64,000 bases of DNA from S5-A14a sp050908895 (GTDB lineage: Bacteria > Bacillota > Clostridia > Peptostreptococcales > Anaerovoracaceae), in contig CP171222.1 of assembly GCA_050908895.1 (NCBI GenBank), positions 1,798,001 to 1,862,000 on the forward strand, given 5' to 3'. The notes below the pieces were generated by a model, which was not told the origin of the DNA, made no database searches, and was given only the letters and a program-made list of their open reading frames with translations. Shown here one piece after another: positions 18,137 to 27,099 of this stretch (positions within the stretch are counted from its first letter, which is position 1; the number at the start of each line of letters is the position of its first letter). The position numbers were made by a program, and so were the translations under genes.

Positions 18137-19660
18137 CTATTCCCCTTCAACTTCATTTTTAGCTCTTATGAGATCAGGATACTTAGTCTGTCCGATTTCA
18201 TCCCACAGGGGTGCGTTATCAATTCCACAATCAGATGGAACAAATACCGGATCAAGTCCCAGTTTCTTTTGCCTTTCGTAGTCTTTGAATACGTTTCTAA
18301 CTTTCCTTTGAAGTAGTAATATTGCAACCAAGTTAACCCATGCCATGAGTCCAACACCTATATCAGCCAGATTCCACGCAGCATCTGAAGATCTGATTGA
18401 TCCCCAGAAAATAATTGCTGTCAAGATTACCTTTGATCCTGTCACAATAATTTTTCTTGTTGTCTCAGACTTGGCTCCTCTCGCAATGTATGATGCATTA
18501 GCATCTGTATAAAAAGCAAAAGAAAGTAAAGTAGTAAATGCAAAGAAGAATACTGCAATAGCTATGAAGCCGGATCCAAATCCCGGAATTAGAGTATCAA
18601 TCGCACTTTGAGTATAACCCGTACCAGGATTCATTCCGTCAGGTAAATTCTGTACGATAAATTCCTTTGTTTTTTCATTCTGAACATTGAACATGCCTGT
18701 TGATAAAATCATAATTGCTGTAGCCGTACATACTAGAATTGTATCAACATAAACTGAGAAAGATTGTGCTAAACCTTGCTTAGCAGGGTGAGATACTTCA
18801 GCTGCTGCCGATGCATGAGCACCGGATCCCATACCAGCTTCATTAGAGTAAATACCTCTCTTCACACCCCAGATAATAGTACTTCCCCATACTGCCCCAT
18901 GGAATGCGTCAAGGTTAAATGCACATCTGAAAATTAGTGAAAAAGTAGGAATAACCTTGTCATAATTTACAAATAAAATAACTAGAGCTAGCAAAATATA
19001 CGCTATAGCCATAACAGGAACAATAATTTCAGCTGTCCTTCCGATTCTCTTCATTCCTCCAAATACAACTAATGCAAATAGAGCTGCGATTAGACCACCG
19101 GTAATCCAAGGTGAAATGCCCCACGCATTCTTTGTAGCATCTGTGATATTAAATGCTTGAATTGTAGGCCCAGTAAAGCCGTTAGCAATAACTCCCGTGA
19201 TTGCGAATAAGATAGCGAAGGCTCTTGCAAACCTAGGCATATGAGCAAATCCTTTTTCTATATAGTAAGCAGGACCGCCTCTATACTCGCCGTCGATCTT
19301 TTCTTTGTAAATCTGAGCAAGAGATGATTCCGCATAGGCAGAGCCTGCACCTACAATAGCAATCAACCACATCCAAAATACGGCTCCCGGTCCACCAAAG
19401 CATATTGCTGTTGCAACACCGGCAATATTACCTACACCAATTCTTCCACCAAGGGCCATTGCAAATCCCTGGAAAGATGAAATACCTTCTTTGGAGTCAC
19501 TGTCGCCTTTGAGAAGATATTTAACCATGTCTTTAATTAGACGAACTTGTGGAACTCCCATGCTGATCGAGAAAAATAATCCAACAACTATTGCCACGAC
19601 TACTAGTGGAATAGCCCATACGTAACCATTAATTACGTCTGTAAATTCAGCTAAATTCAT
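18137..19660 (-). CDS. Sodium:alanine/glutamine symporter, AgcS family (GlnT-like)
   Basis: A 507-residue polytopic membrane protein of the alanine-or-glycine:cation symporter family. Family motifs include GGRIGVGNIAGVATAI, FWMWLIAIVGAGSAYAE and GVKRGIYSNEAGMGSGAHASAAAE. It imports a small neutral amino acid with Na+. The start at 19660 follows AAAGGAG; a longer reading adds 27 residues with no support. It lies directly after a GlnL/GlnK-type two-component system. In Bacillus subtilis that system (YcbB/YcbA) activates glsA-glnT, and GlnT is an AgcS transporter, so glutamine is the most likely substrate here, by context. Confidence 0.88.
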   Translation of the reverse strand: MNLAEFTDVINGYVWAIPLVVVAIVVGLFFSISMGVPQVRLIKDMVKYLLKGDSDSKEGISSFQGFAMALGGRIGVGNIAGVATAICFGGPGAVFWMWLIAIVGAGSAYAESSLAQIYKEKIDGEYRGGPAYYIEKGFAHMPRFARAFAILFAITGVIANGFTGPTIQAFNITDATKNAWGISPWITGGLIAALFALVVFGGMKRIGRTAEIIVPVMAIAYILLALVILFVNYDKVIPTFSLIFRCAFNLDAFHGAVWGSTIIWGVKRGIYSNEAGMGSGAHASAAAEVSHPAKQGLAQSFSVYVDTILVCTATAIMILSTGMFNVQNEKTKEFIVQNLPDGMNPGTGYTQSAIDTLIPGFGSGFIAIAVFFFAFTTLLSFAFYTDANASYIARGAKSETTRKIIVTGSKVILTAIIFWGSIRSSDAAWNLADIGVGLMAWVNLVAILLLQRKVRNVFKDYERQKKLGLDPVFVPSDCGIDNAPLWDEIGQTKYPDLIRAKNEVEGE

Positions 19661-19777
19661 ACTGAGTTCTCCTTTTCTTGAATAAATTCCGTTTAATTTT
19701 GAGAAAATCTTTAATAATCTTTGTTTATACTTTAACATCATTTTTCAAGAAACTTCAAAAAAACTCATATTAATTTT

Positions 19778-20632
19778 CTATACATTTTTAGAATTTTTAT
19801 ACATCATTAATCCGTAGATAAACTTAGGAATTGCAACTCTTCCACCGTTTTGATTATTGCCCTTTATACATTCCATTTCTTCATTTATACTTCGAAAATC
19901 AAATACATAGTTAGCATATACCTGAAAAATGTCATTTCCATAGTCAGATAAACCTATGCTAGCTACATTCGTCAATCCTTTTTTCATTGCACGTCTAATT
20001 CGCTGTTCCATATTTTTACTGCTATCCCCTTTGCTTTCTGCTACCTCTTCCAGTACAATTTTACTATAATCGCAATTGTTATTTATCAAGTACTGACAGA
20101 TAGCTAATATATCTGTAGTACCCTTTTCGCCACTCATGCCAAGCATGCCCAGCAAAGCCTTAATTTCTTGAATTTGATCATCGTGATTAACGGTTCTGGC
20201 TTCTTCTCCATTTTCAGGTATATTTGCACTGAAAATTCCACGTATATTCTCCATCATCGTGTTCATTTTATATTTTTCTGCGACATTACCTATCACCGAC
20301 TCAATTTCCTTGATATTAATTGGTTTATGTATGAAAAATTCAATCCCTGCATCATATGCTTGCGCTACCATTTCCTTATCAGTAACTTTGGAAATCATAA
20401 CAAAATATATTTCCGGAGACAGTTTTTTTATTTTTCTTACAAGTTCAATTCCATCCATTGTAGGCATAAGAAGATCTGCCATCACAATATCCGGTTTTTT
20501 GACTAAAATTTCTTCCACAGCTTTTTCTGGTGCAGTGTTAAATCCTATTACATCTCCTAAATTTCTGCTTTCAATTATATTTTCTATAGCCTTAACTATC
20601 CCAATTTTATCATCTACTATGTAATATCTCAT
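19778..20632 (-). CDS. glnL: Response regulator with YcbB-type output domain (GlnL-like)
   Basis: A 284-residue protein. Residues 1 to 120 are a receiver domain: acidic VDD near the N-terminus, phospho-acceptor Asp in IVMADLLMPTMDG and Lys in FFIHKPI. The remainder resembles the YcbB/GlnL DNA-binding region (EQRIRRAMKKGLTNVASIGLSD), distinct from OmpR or NarL outputs. It overlaps the upstream kinase gene by 23 bp, so the pair is translationally coupled. It likely activates the adjacent AgcS symporter gene in response to glutamine, as in B. subtilis. The gene name is given by similarity and context. Confidence 0.75.
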   Translation of the reverse strand: MRYYIVDDKIGIVKAIENIIESRNLGDVIGFNTAPEKAVEEILVKKPDIVMADLLMPTMDGIELVRKIKKLSPEIYFVMISKVTDKEMVAQAYDAGIEFFIHKPINIKEIESVIGNVAEKYKMNTMMENIRGIFSANIPENGEEARTVNHDDQIQEIKALLGMLGMSGEKGTTDILAICQYLINNNCDYSKIVLEEVAESKGDSSKNMEQRIRRAMKKGLTNVASIGLSDYGNDIFQVYANYVFDFRSINEEMECIKGNNQNGGRVAIPKFIYGLMMYKNSKNV

Positions 20633-21911
20633 CTTCTTCGACCTCTTTGAACATATCCTTGCTAAAGCGCAAAGTAAAAGTTGTTCCTTTGCCTTTTTCG
20701 CTTTCTACACTTATTTCACCATTAAAACCATTCTCAACATAGTCTTTTACTACGCTTAGGCCTATACCTCGTTGGATTCTTCCTGTGGATTCACTGAACT
20801 TAGTAGAAAAACCTGGCAAAAATATAGAATCTTTCTGACTTTGAGTCATACCTTCTCCTGTATCCGAGAAACTTATATAATAATTTAAATCTTGCTGATA
20901 AATTTCTATATATATGCTTCCTGAGTTGGATGATATGGCTTCTATACCATTTATCATTAAATTTCGAACAATGGATAGCATTTTAAAATATCCTTCAACC
21001 AAAAAGTTAATCTTACCTTTTACAATTATGGACATCGTCTTATTTTGTGCTGCTGCAATTGCCATAACCAGCTCTCGTTCAATTCCAATTATTTCCTTTA
21101 TTGTAAGTGGCGGGTCATCGTATTGATCTACAAAACTCGTGGAAATAGTACTTATTATCCCTTGAAAATCTCCCCTTATTTCATGGGCGTGTTGTGAAAT
21201 TGATAAAGCTTTTGCTGAAATAGCTCTATCTATACCACTTTCTCCCAAGTATTTGTATAATTCAAAAGATTCCTTCATTATGTGGTCTATTTCCGACAGG
21301 CTCTTTTTCATCATTTGTAACTCTCCTTCAATTAGAGCTGCTAGGCCGAGAAGTCTTTTGTACTCGCTAAGATTTTCTCTCTTTAAAAGAATAGTTGTAT
21401 ATCTCTCAACTGCAATGAGTATTACTTGAACAAGCACAGTCCTTATGAATGCAACAAGTAATAGTACAGCAATTGTATCTGTGGTAATGAGATTATGTCC
21501 TGCCTGTATACTTCTTGAAGTCATTTCTGACATATTTGAAAAGAAGTCACACAAAAACAGTGCTGTTGGGTAATTTATCAAATTTCGTTTTTCTTTAATG
21601 ATAAATTTATACACTAAAGGGTAGGATATCGCATATGTAAAGAAGAACACCATGTCCGGTAGAGCCGCTTGGCTTGCATTTGCAAAATTTTCTCCATTAA
21701 TCATTAAAAAAATAAGTCTTAAAAGTGGAGAAAAAATGCCGGAACAAAATGCAATATAGCTTGGTGTAACATTATCAAAGAGATACATAAAAATCGCCAT
21801 GATAAGCACTGACAATGCAACAATAAATCCGTCCGAAAAAATATTAAAGCTAATTTGAGATGCTACTGATACAAAGACAGCAACTAAAAGGGTTGTTTTT
21901 ATTTTATCCAA
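20610..21911 (-). CDS. glnK: Membrane sensor histidine kinase (GlnK/YcbA-like)
   Basis: A 433-residue sensor. About seven hydrophobic segments fill the first 180 residues (for example VAVFVSVASQISFNIF and ALSVLIMAIFMYLF), with no large extracellular domain. The phospho-acceptor region is QHAHEIRGDFQGI, followed by an HATPase domain with NLMINGIEAI (N box), FSDTGEGM (G1) and GIGLSVVKDYVE (G2). The start is TTG 21911, with AGGTG a few bases upstream; no better ATG is nearby. It begins 15 bp after the arcC terminator, giving a separate kinase-regulator-transporter unit. The ligand, probably glutamine, is inferred from B. subtilis. Confidence 0.78.
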   Translation of the reverse strand: MDKIKTTLLVAVFVSVASQISFNIFSDGFIVALSVLIMAIFMYLFDNVTPSYIAFCSGIFSPLLRLIFLMINGENFANASQAALPDMVFFFTYAISYPLVYKFIIKEKRNLINYPTALFLCDFFSNMSEMTSRSIQAGHNLITTDTIAVLLLVAFIRTVLVQVILIAVERYTTILLKRENLSEYKRLLGLAALIEGELQMMKKSLSEIDHIMKESFELYKYLGESGIDRAISAKALSISQHAHEIRGDFQGIISTISTSFVDQYDDPPLTIKEIIGIERELVMAIAAAQNKTMSIIVKGKINFLVEGYFKMLSIVRNLMINGIEAISSNSGSIYIEIYQQDLNYYISFSDTGEGMTQSQKDSIFLPGFSTKFSESTGRIQRGIGLSVVKDYVENGFNGEISVESEKGKGTTFTLRFSKDMFKEVEEDEILHSR

Positions 21912-21925
21912 GATGTCACCTAAAA

Positions 21926-21952
21926 AAGGTAGGTCAACCAGCGACCTACCTT
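21926..21952 (-). terminator. Rho-independent terminator after arcC
   Basis: AAGGTAGGTC and GACCTACCTT form a 10-bp stem with a seven-base loop, followed on the minus strand by TTTTTT. It ends the argF-arcA-arcC block 16 bp after the arcC stop. Confidence 0.9.
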
Positions 21953-21967
21953 AAAATCTTTACTATG

Positions 21968-22909
21968 TTATTTAACGAAATATGTTCCTGTTTTTCCTTC
22001 AAGAGCTTCAATAGCTTTATCAAGAGATGTGATAATAGCTTTTTTGCTCTCTCCTGACTGAACAAACTTCATAGCGGCTTCAACTTTAGGAAGCATTGAT
22101 CCAGGAGCGAACTGTCCATCCTCAATATGTTTTTGTGCTTCTTCAATCGTAAGTTGATCTAAATCTTTCTGATCCGGTTTATTGAAGTTCACTGCAACTT
22201 TTTCTACCTCGGTTAGAATCATTAGGACATCAGCCTCAACTTTTTCAGCCAATAGCTCTGCTGCAAAGTCTTTATCAATAACAGCTGCAACCCCTTCTAG
22301 GCTGCCATCAGCTGTTCTAACAACTGGAATTCCTCCTCCTCCGCAAGAGATTACTATTGATGTAGGCCACAACTGCTTTATAGCATCAATCTCAACGATT
22401 TCTTGAGGAATTGGAGATGCAACAACTCTTCTGAAGCCTCTTCCCGCATCCTCTTTCATTGCATAACCTTTTGTTTCTTCCAACTCTTTTGCTTCTTCAG
22501 CAGTATAAAATGGTCCAATTGGCTTAGTCGGATTCTTAAATCCCTTATCTTCCTTATCTACAACCATTTGGGTTACAACAGTAAGAACCGGGTAATCTTT
22601 ACCTCTATTTTTTAGAGAGTGTTTTAAAGCCTGCTGAAGGTGATATCCAATATATCCTTCTGACATTGCACCACAAACGTCAAATGGCATTGGAGGAGTT
22701 ACATCTTTTGCTGTTTCTGAAGCAAGAAGAATTCTTCCAACCTGTGGGCCATTTCCATGTACCACACCAATTTCGTAACCCTTTGCACTTATTTCTGCAA
22801 TATATTCACAAGTTTTTTTTACAACTTCTAGCTGAGCTTCCGCTGTAGCTTCAGACTTTCCAGACTGAAGAGCATTACCACCTAATGCAATTACTATTTT
22901 TTCTGCCAT
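21968..22909 (-). CDS. arcC: Carbamate kinase
   Basis: The 313-residue enzyme transfers phosphate from carbamoyl phosphate to ADP, yielding ATP, CO2 and ammonia, the energy-conserving last step of the arginine deiminase pathway. Motifs include IVIALGGNALQ at the N-terminus, VVHGNGPQVGR, SCGGGGIPVV and ILTEVEKVAVNF. Length is typical (about 310). AGGAG precedes the ATG. It is 66 bp downstream of arcA. Confidence 0.96.
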   Translation of the reverse strand: MAEKIVIALGGNALQSGKSEATAEAQLEVVKKTCEYIAEISAKGYEIGVVHGNGPQVGRILLASETAKDVTPPMPFDVCGAMSEGYIGYHLQQALKHSLKNRGKDYPVLTVVTQMVVDKEDKGFKNPTKPIGPFYTAEEAKELEETKGYAMKEDAGRGFRRVVASPIPQEIVEIDAIKQLWPTSIVISCGGGGIPVVRTADGSLEGVAAVIDKDFAAELLAEKVEADVLMILTEVEKVAVNFNKPDQKDLDQLTIEEAQKHIEDGQFAPGSMLPKVEAAMKFVQSGESKKAIITSLDKAIEALEGKTGTYFVK

Positions 22910-22975
22910 ATTATTTTTCTCCTTAATGTATATAAATTCTAGTAAATGATATGCTAATTTCTATAAGCTTTCTTA

Positions 22976-24199
22976 TTAGACATCATCTCTATTTACCGGA
23001 CATGACATACATCTAGGACCACCTCTGCCTCTAGACACTTCTGAACTCTTCATGGTTAAAACCTTTATTCCCTTTTTATCCAGTAAATCATTTGATACAT
23101 AGTTTCTTTCATATGTAACAACTGTACCCGGTGCGATTGCAAGTGTATTTGACCCGTCATTCCACTGCTCTCTCTGTGCAGCCATTAAGTCGTTTCCACC
23201 ACACCTAATTAAATCCACCGCAGGTACGTTTAAAACTTTTGCTAAGATACTAGCAAGAGTATCTGTAACTGTCTTGAACTGAGCTTTGCCATCTTTATCG
23301 AGAGTAATTTCGAACATTCTTAGTGGACCTTCAATTTCCGGATGAATTGTGAACTTATCGTAATCAACCATTGTAAATACAGTATCAAGGTGCATAAATG
23401 CTCTCTTCTTAGGAATATCAAATACGAGGACTCTCTTAAATGAGTCTTCTTTCAAAACTCTTTCAGCAAAAATTTCAATTGCATTTGCAGATGTTCTCTG
23501 TGACATACCAATTGCAACAGTTTCCTTGTTTAATACAAGAACGTCTCCACCTTCGATTGCAGCTGGATCCTTATAGCTGTACCACAGCTTTGTCCCATCT
23601 GGAGCAAAATCTTTATTGTAGTGGAACATGTACTCTAAGAACAGTGCTTCTCTCTGTCTTGCTGGAGTTCTCATCTTGTGTACATTAAGTCCATTACCAA
23701 CACAAGCACCCGGATCTCTTGTAAAGTATAGGTTTGGCATTGGATCCATAAAGAACGGATAATCAGATTCTACAAAATCCTGTAAAGAATTCTGAGGTAA
23801 TTTCCCTAGTTCTTCTTTTTTTACACCTGCTATAATTTTAGCAACCATCTTCTCATTATCCATTGCATATAGATACTCATACAGTGCATCTCTAACAGTC
23901 TGAGAATTGATAGTTGGTGTTTCATCAAGCATCTTTCCTAAAAATTCAGCTTTAACTTTTTCATCTGCAAGAGCTTTAGCTGTCTCTTCTACATAGTAAA
24001 CAACTTCGACACCATTGTCTCTTAAAATATTTGCAAATTCGTCATGTTCTTCCTGAGCTATTTTTAGATATGGGATATCGTCAAATAGCAATCTCTCAAA
24101 ATTATCAGGTGTTAAGCCTTCAACTTCTTCTCCCAACCTATGGAAAAGAACCTTATTTAACTTTCCAATTTCTGAAAAGTTATGAATACCAAAACTCAT
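22976..24199 (-). CDS. arcA: Arginine deiminase
   Basis: Hydrolyses L-arginine to citrulline and ammonia. The 407-residue enzyme has the guanidino-modifying signatures FTRDPGACVG, EGGDVLVLN, FMHLDTVFT (catalytic His) and the C-terminal nucleophile loop GRGGPRCMSCP, with Cys397 as the expected nucleophile. Length fits bacterial ArcA (about 405 to 418). AAGGAG lies just upstream of the ATG. A strong stem-loop separates it from upstream argF, so argF may be made in excess of arcA-arcC. Confidence 0.97.
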   Translation of the reverse strand: MSFGIHNFSEIGKLNKVLFHRLGEEVEGLTPDNFERLLFDDIPYLKIAQEEHDEFANILRDNGVEVVYYVEETAKALADEKVKAEFLGKMLDETPTINSQTVRDALYEYLYAMDNEKMVAKIIAGVKKEELGKLPQNSLQDFVESDYPFFMDPMPNLYFTRDPGACVGNGLNVHKMRTPARQREALFLEYMFHYNKDFAPDGTKLWYSYKDPAAIEGGDVLVLNKETVAIGMSQRTSANAIEIFAERVLKEDSFKRVLVFDIPKKRAFMHLDTVFTMVDYDKFTIHPEIEGPLRMFEITLDKDGKAQFKTVTDTLASILAKVLNVPAVDLIRCGGNDLMAAQREQWNDGSNTLAIAPGTVVTYERNYVSNDLLDKKGIKVLTMKSSEVSRGRGGPRCMSCPVNRDDV

Positions 24200-24281
24200 T
24201 GTAATCTCCTTACACTTCTTTACTTAAATACTCAATTTATATAATTCCAATTTCTTTAACATATCTTCTTCAACAAATACA

Positions 24282-24316
24282 GACAGCCACCTAAGGTTTC
24301 CCTTATGGCGGCTGTC
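24282..24316 (-). terminator. Stem-loop between argF and arcA
   Basis: GACAGCC/GGCTGTC outer arms continue inward with CC/GG and AAGG/CCTT pairing around a short loop. The minus-strand T tract (TGTATTTG) is broken, so this may be a partial terminator or a processing and stability element rather than a full stop. Confidence 0.6.
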
Positions 24317-24327
24317 AAAAATTTAAA

Positions 24328-25323
24328 CTAAGCTATTGTAGCTACGATAACAGCCTTGATTGTGTGCATTCTGTTTTCAGCTTCATCAAATACTTTAGAG
24401 AATCTTGATCTGAATACTTCGTCAGTAACCTCACGAATATCATATCCTTCATCCTGCTGTCCTTTAGCCATTTTAGTTTCAAAGTCGTGGAATGATGGAA
24501 GGCAATGTAGGAAAATAGCATCATCATTTTCTGTAGCTTTCATTAAATCCATATCAACTCTGTATGGAGTTAGTAGTTTAACTCTTTCAGGAATCTGAGC
24601 TTCTTCGCCCATTGATGCCCAAATATCAGTGTAGATTACATCTGCACCTTTAAGAACTTCTTTTTCATGGCTAACTTCAATTGTAGCACCGGTTTCCTTA
24701 GCAACTTCTCTAGCTCTCTCTAGAACTGAAGAATCAACCTGCTCGCAAAGTTCCTTTGGTCCATAAGCAACAAAGTGCATGCCCATCTTAGCGCATCCAT
24801 ACATCCAAGCATAAGCCATGTTATTTCTTACGTCACCAACGAATACAACCTTAACTTTGTTTAAAGGTTTAGCAACATGCTCTTCGATAGTTAGAAGGTC
24901 AGCAAGAATCTGAGTTGGGTGGTCAACGTCAGTTAGACCGTTCCATACAGGTACGCCAGCGTGCTCAGCTAGCTCTTCAACAACTGACTGCTTGTATCCT
25001 CTGTATTCGATACCATCATAGAATCTGCCAAGCACCTTAGCTGTATCTTCTAAAGACTCTTTCTTACCCATCTGAGAACTTCCAGAATCTAGGAATGTAA
25101 CTCCAGCGCCTTCATCCATTGCTGCAACTTCAAATGCACATCTTGTTCTAGTTGAAGTTTTCTCAAATAAAAGAACAATGTTCTTTCCCTTTAATAGGTG
25201 GTTTACAATACCAGCTCTCTTCTTAGCCTTTAAATCGTGAGCTAAGTCAAGCATGTATCTGATCTCTTCAGGTGTGAAATCCATTAGTGTTAAGAAATGT
25301 CTTCCTTTTAGATTAACTGCCAT
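24328..25323 (-). CDS. argF: Ornithine carbamoyltransferase (catabolic, arginine deiminase pathway)
   Basis: A 331-residue transcarbamylase that converts citrulline and phosphate to ornithine and carbamoyl phosphate in this setting. Motifs are STRTRCAFE (carbamoyl phosphate), DHPTQIL, and FLHCLPSFHD (ornithine loop). Context with arcA and arcC supports a catabolic arcB role, although sequence alone cannot separate ArcB from ArgF. The start at 25323 follows AAGGAG; a longer reading adds 32 residues from the leader. The leader holds two stem-loops and a palindrome, indicating regulated expression. Confidence 0.95.
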   Translation of the reverse strand: MAVNLKGRHFLTLMDFTPEEIRYMLDLAHDLKAKKRAGIVNHLLKGKNIVLLFEKTSTRTRCAFEVAAMDEGAGVTFLDSGSSQMGKKESLEDTAKVLGRFYDGIEYRGYKQSVVEELAEHAGVPVWNGLTDVDHPTQILADLLTIEEHVAKPLNKVKVVFVGDVRNNMAYAWMYGCAKMGMHFVAYGPKELCEQVDSSVLERAREVAKETGATIEVSHEKEVLKGADVIYTDIWASMGEEAQIPERVKLLTPYRVDMDLMKATENDDAIFLHCLPSFHDFETKMAKGQQDEGYDIREVTDEVFRSRFSKVFDEAENRMHTIKAVIVATIA

Positions 25324-25377
25324 TAGTCTTTCTCCTTTTCGTTTAACAAAATAGTTAAAATAAATAAGTTTATTTTT

Positions 25378-25443
25378 GAATTTTTCACTACCCAAAACTG
25401 ATAGTGAAATTCTTGACATAAGGAACGTCCCCTTAAAATCAAG
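25378..25443 (-). promoter_or_regulatory. Structured 5' leader of argF
   Basis: Two stem-loops can form in the argF leader. One has CTTGA/TCAAG outer arms with TAAGG/CCTTA inside (25412-25443). The second has GAATTTCACTA pairing with TAGTGAAAaATTC (25378-25412). No run of T follows either, so a simple attenuator is not shown. I could not match the leader to a known riboswitch or T-box core. Confidence 0.45.
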
Positions 25444-25491
25444 CTATCCCCGCAGTTCCTACGGTTCTTTTTACAAAAGATTTTCTCTACC

Positions 25492-25505
25492 TCAAGTATA
25501 CTTGA
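25492..25505. promoter_or_regulatory. Perfect 14-bp palindrome upstream of argF
   Basis: TCAAGTATACTTGA reads identically on both strands. It sits between the regulator-gene terminator and the structured argF leader, about 170 bp before the argF start, where an operator would be expected. It is not the usual ArgR box. Confidence 0.35.
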
Positions 25506-25521
25506 AAGGTATATAAATAAA

Positions 25522-25558
25522 AAGTACCAGTATCTCACATAAATTGAGTGCCAGTACC
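25522..25558 (-). terminator. Terminator after the MocR-type regulator gene
   Basis: GGTACTGG..CTCA pairs with TGAG..ACTGGTACT around ATTTATG with some wobble and a bulge. TTTTTATTTATAT follows on the minus strand. It lies 55 bp after the regulator stop. Confidence 0.7.
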
Positions 25559-25612
25559 GCAAAAATTATTTAATTAAACATATATTAGTTTTAATATTTA
25601 ATTATCTATGGA

Positions 25613-27094
25613 TTAAACACAATTAAAATTACTTGCTTTTTCTTTAATAATGCCCGTTAAAATTTTCATTCCTCTAATAATCATAGCACCTTTTTCATGA
25701 GAAAAATTTATCCTCAATTTGTCCTTGCCCCCATTTCTTCCTAAATAGAAAACAGTTCCTGCTATAAACAATACTCCTCGCCGTTCCGCTTCCGAAACTA
25801 AATCTCTGCTATCAATGCCATGTGGCAAGGTACACCATATGTAAACCCCTCCCTTAGGCTTAAAATAGCTAACTCCATATTTAGATAGTTGATCAAGATA
25901 AGGACACGCTAATCGAAAATTTTCTCTATTGCGTCTCCTTATTTCCGCTGTTTTTCTGGAGTAGGTTCCGTCGGAAAGGCATTTAGAAATAAGTTTTTGA
26001 GCTACCCACTCAAGAGACATAACCCTTACTGAAACTAAATATCTTAAACTTTTGACAAGTTCTTCTGATGCAGCTATAAACGCTATTGAAAGCCCCGGTA
26101 TGAAAGTCAGTCCGAATGAATATATATAAATTACATTATTCCCCCAGTCCATTGACTTTATAGTAGGTTCTTGTTCACCAAAAAAATTGAGCTCCGATCC
26201 ACTGTCGTCCTCTATTATAGGGAGTCTATATTTATACGATATTTTTAACAATTGTTTTTTTCTCTCAACAGACAAATGTGCTCCCGTTGGGTCATGATAG
26301 CTAGAATTTACATAAATGTACTTTGGATTGTATTTCTCAATTAAAGATCCTATATTCTCACACATCATCCCATTTTCATCTACCGGAACAGTGACAGCCT
26401 CACATCCATTTAAATCAATAAGTCTATATACGTCAGGGGATACAGGCTCCTCAATGATGATTTTATCTCCCGGTTTCATTGTAGCTGACATTATAAAGTC
26501 AAATGCCTGATTTGTTTCACTCATTATTTGAATTTGACTCATTTTTGAACTGATACCTTTAACTTTCAAGTAATCACAAATCTGTCGTCTACACTCTTCG
26601 TCGCCTTGATATGGTGTGATATAAGACTTTTTTTTGCCATTTTCTCTCAATATCTCTGCAATATCTGTAGCAATTGTTTTTTCATCATATATTATAGGTG
26701 GGATTCCAACAGCCATAGAAATTTTTCCATCATTATCTTGACGTTGAAAAGCACTGTCAAATTTCTCGGCCATATCTCGGTATTCATCTTTAATCATTTG
26801 ATCCCAATTTACAGCTTTTCCGCTCACATTCTCCCAGCTATTAGATAGAACACTATTTTCAAAGGTGACTCTATAACCTATTCCATGTTTAGATGCAATT
26901 AACTCTTCTGCTTTCAACTCTCCGTATGCCCTAATTATTGTATTTCTGTGAACACCTAGAAAATTAGCCATCCAACGTTCAGAAGGCAAAGCTGCCCCAT
27001 CTTGGATGGCCCCTGATAAAATCGCACTCTTAATTTGTTCAAATATCTGCCAATAAATTGGTTCCTTAGAATTTTTGTCAATCTCAATATTCAT
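25613..27094 (-). CDS. MocR/GntR-type regulator with aminotransferase-like domain lacking the PLP lysine
   Basis: A 493-residue protein. Residues 1 to 75 form a GntR winged helix (PLPSERWMANFLGVHRNTIIRAYGEL). The rest has the fold-type I aminotransferase shape of MocR/PdxR regulators, with MSETNQAFDF, IIEEPVSPDVYRL, HDPTGAHLS and KLRINFSHE. The lysine motif, normally SFSKTLxPGLR, reads YSFGLTFIPGLS: Leu329 replaces the Schiff-base lysine and the following Arg is Ser. EDDY is also EDDS. The protein therefore cannot hold PLP in the normal way. It lies 5 bp after the rRNA methyltransferase gene and upstream of argF. Target unknown. Confidence 0.82.
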   Translation of the reverse strand: MNIEIDKNSKEPIYWQIFEQIKSAILSGAIQDGAALPSERWMANFLGVHRNTIIRAYGELKAEELIASKHGIGYRVTFENSVLSNSWENVSGKAVNWDQMIKDEYRDMAEKFDSAFQRQDNDGKISMAVGIPPIIYDEKTIATDIAEILRENGKKKSYITPYQGDEECRRQICDYLKVKGISSKMSQIQIMSETNQAFDFIMSATMKPGDKIIIEEPVSPDVYRLIDLNGCEAVTVPVDENGMMCENIGSLIEKYNPKYIYVNSSYHDPTGAHLSVERKKQLLKISYKYRLPIIEDDSGSELNFFGEQEPTIKSMDWGNNVIYIYSFGLTFIPGLSIAFIAASEELVKSLRYLVSVRVMSLEWVAQKLISKCLSDGTYSRKTAEIRRRNRENFRLACPYLDQLSKYGVSYFKPKGGVYIWCTLPHGIDSRDLVSEAERRGVLFIAGTVFYLGRNGGKDKLRINFSHEKGAMIIRGMKILTGIIKEKASNFNCV

Positions 27095-27099
27095 ATTGA

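Noticed and set aside
25324..25490. Known riboswitch or T-box in the argF leader
   Set aside because: The T-box GGGTGGNACC-type core and lysine, SAM and guanidine riboswitch signatures were looked for and not found.
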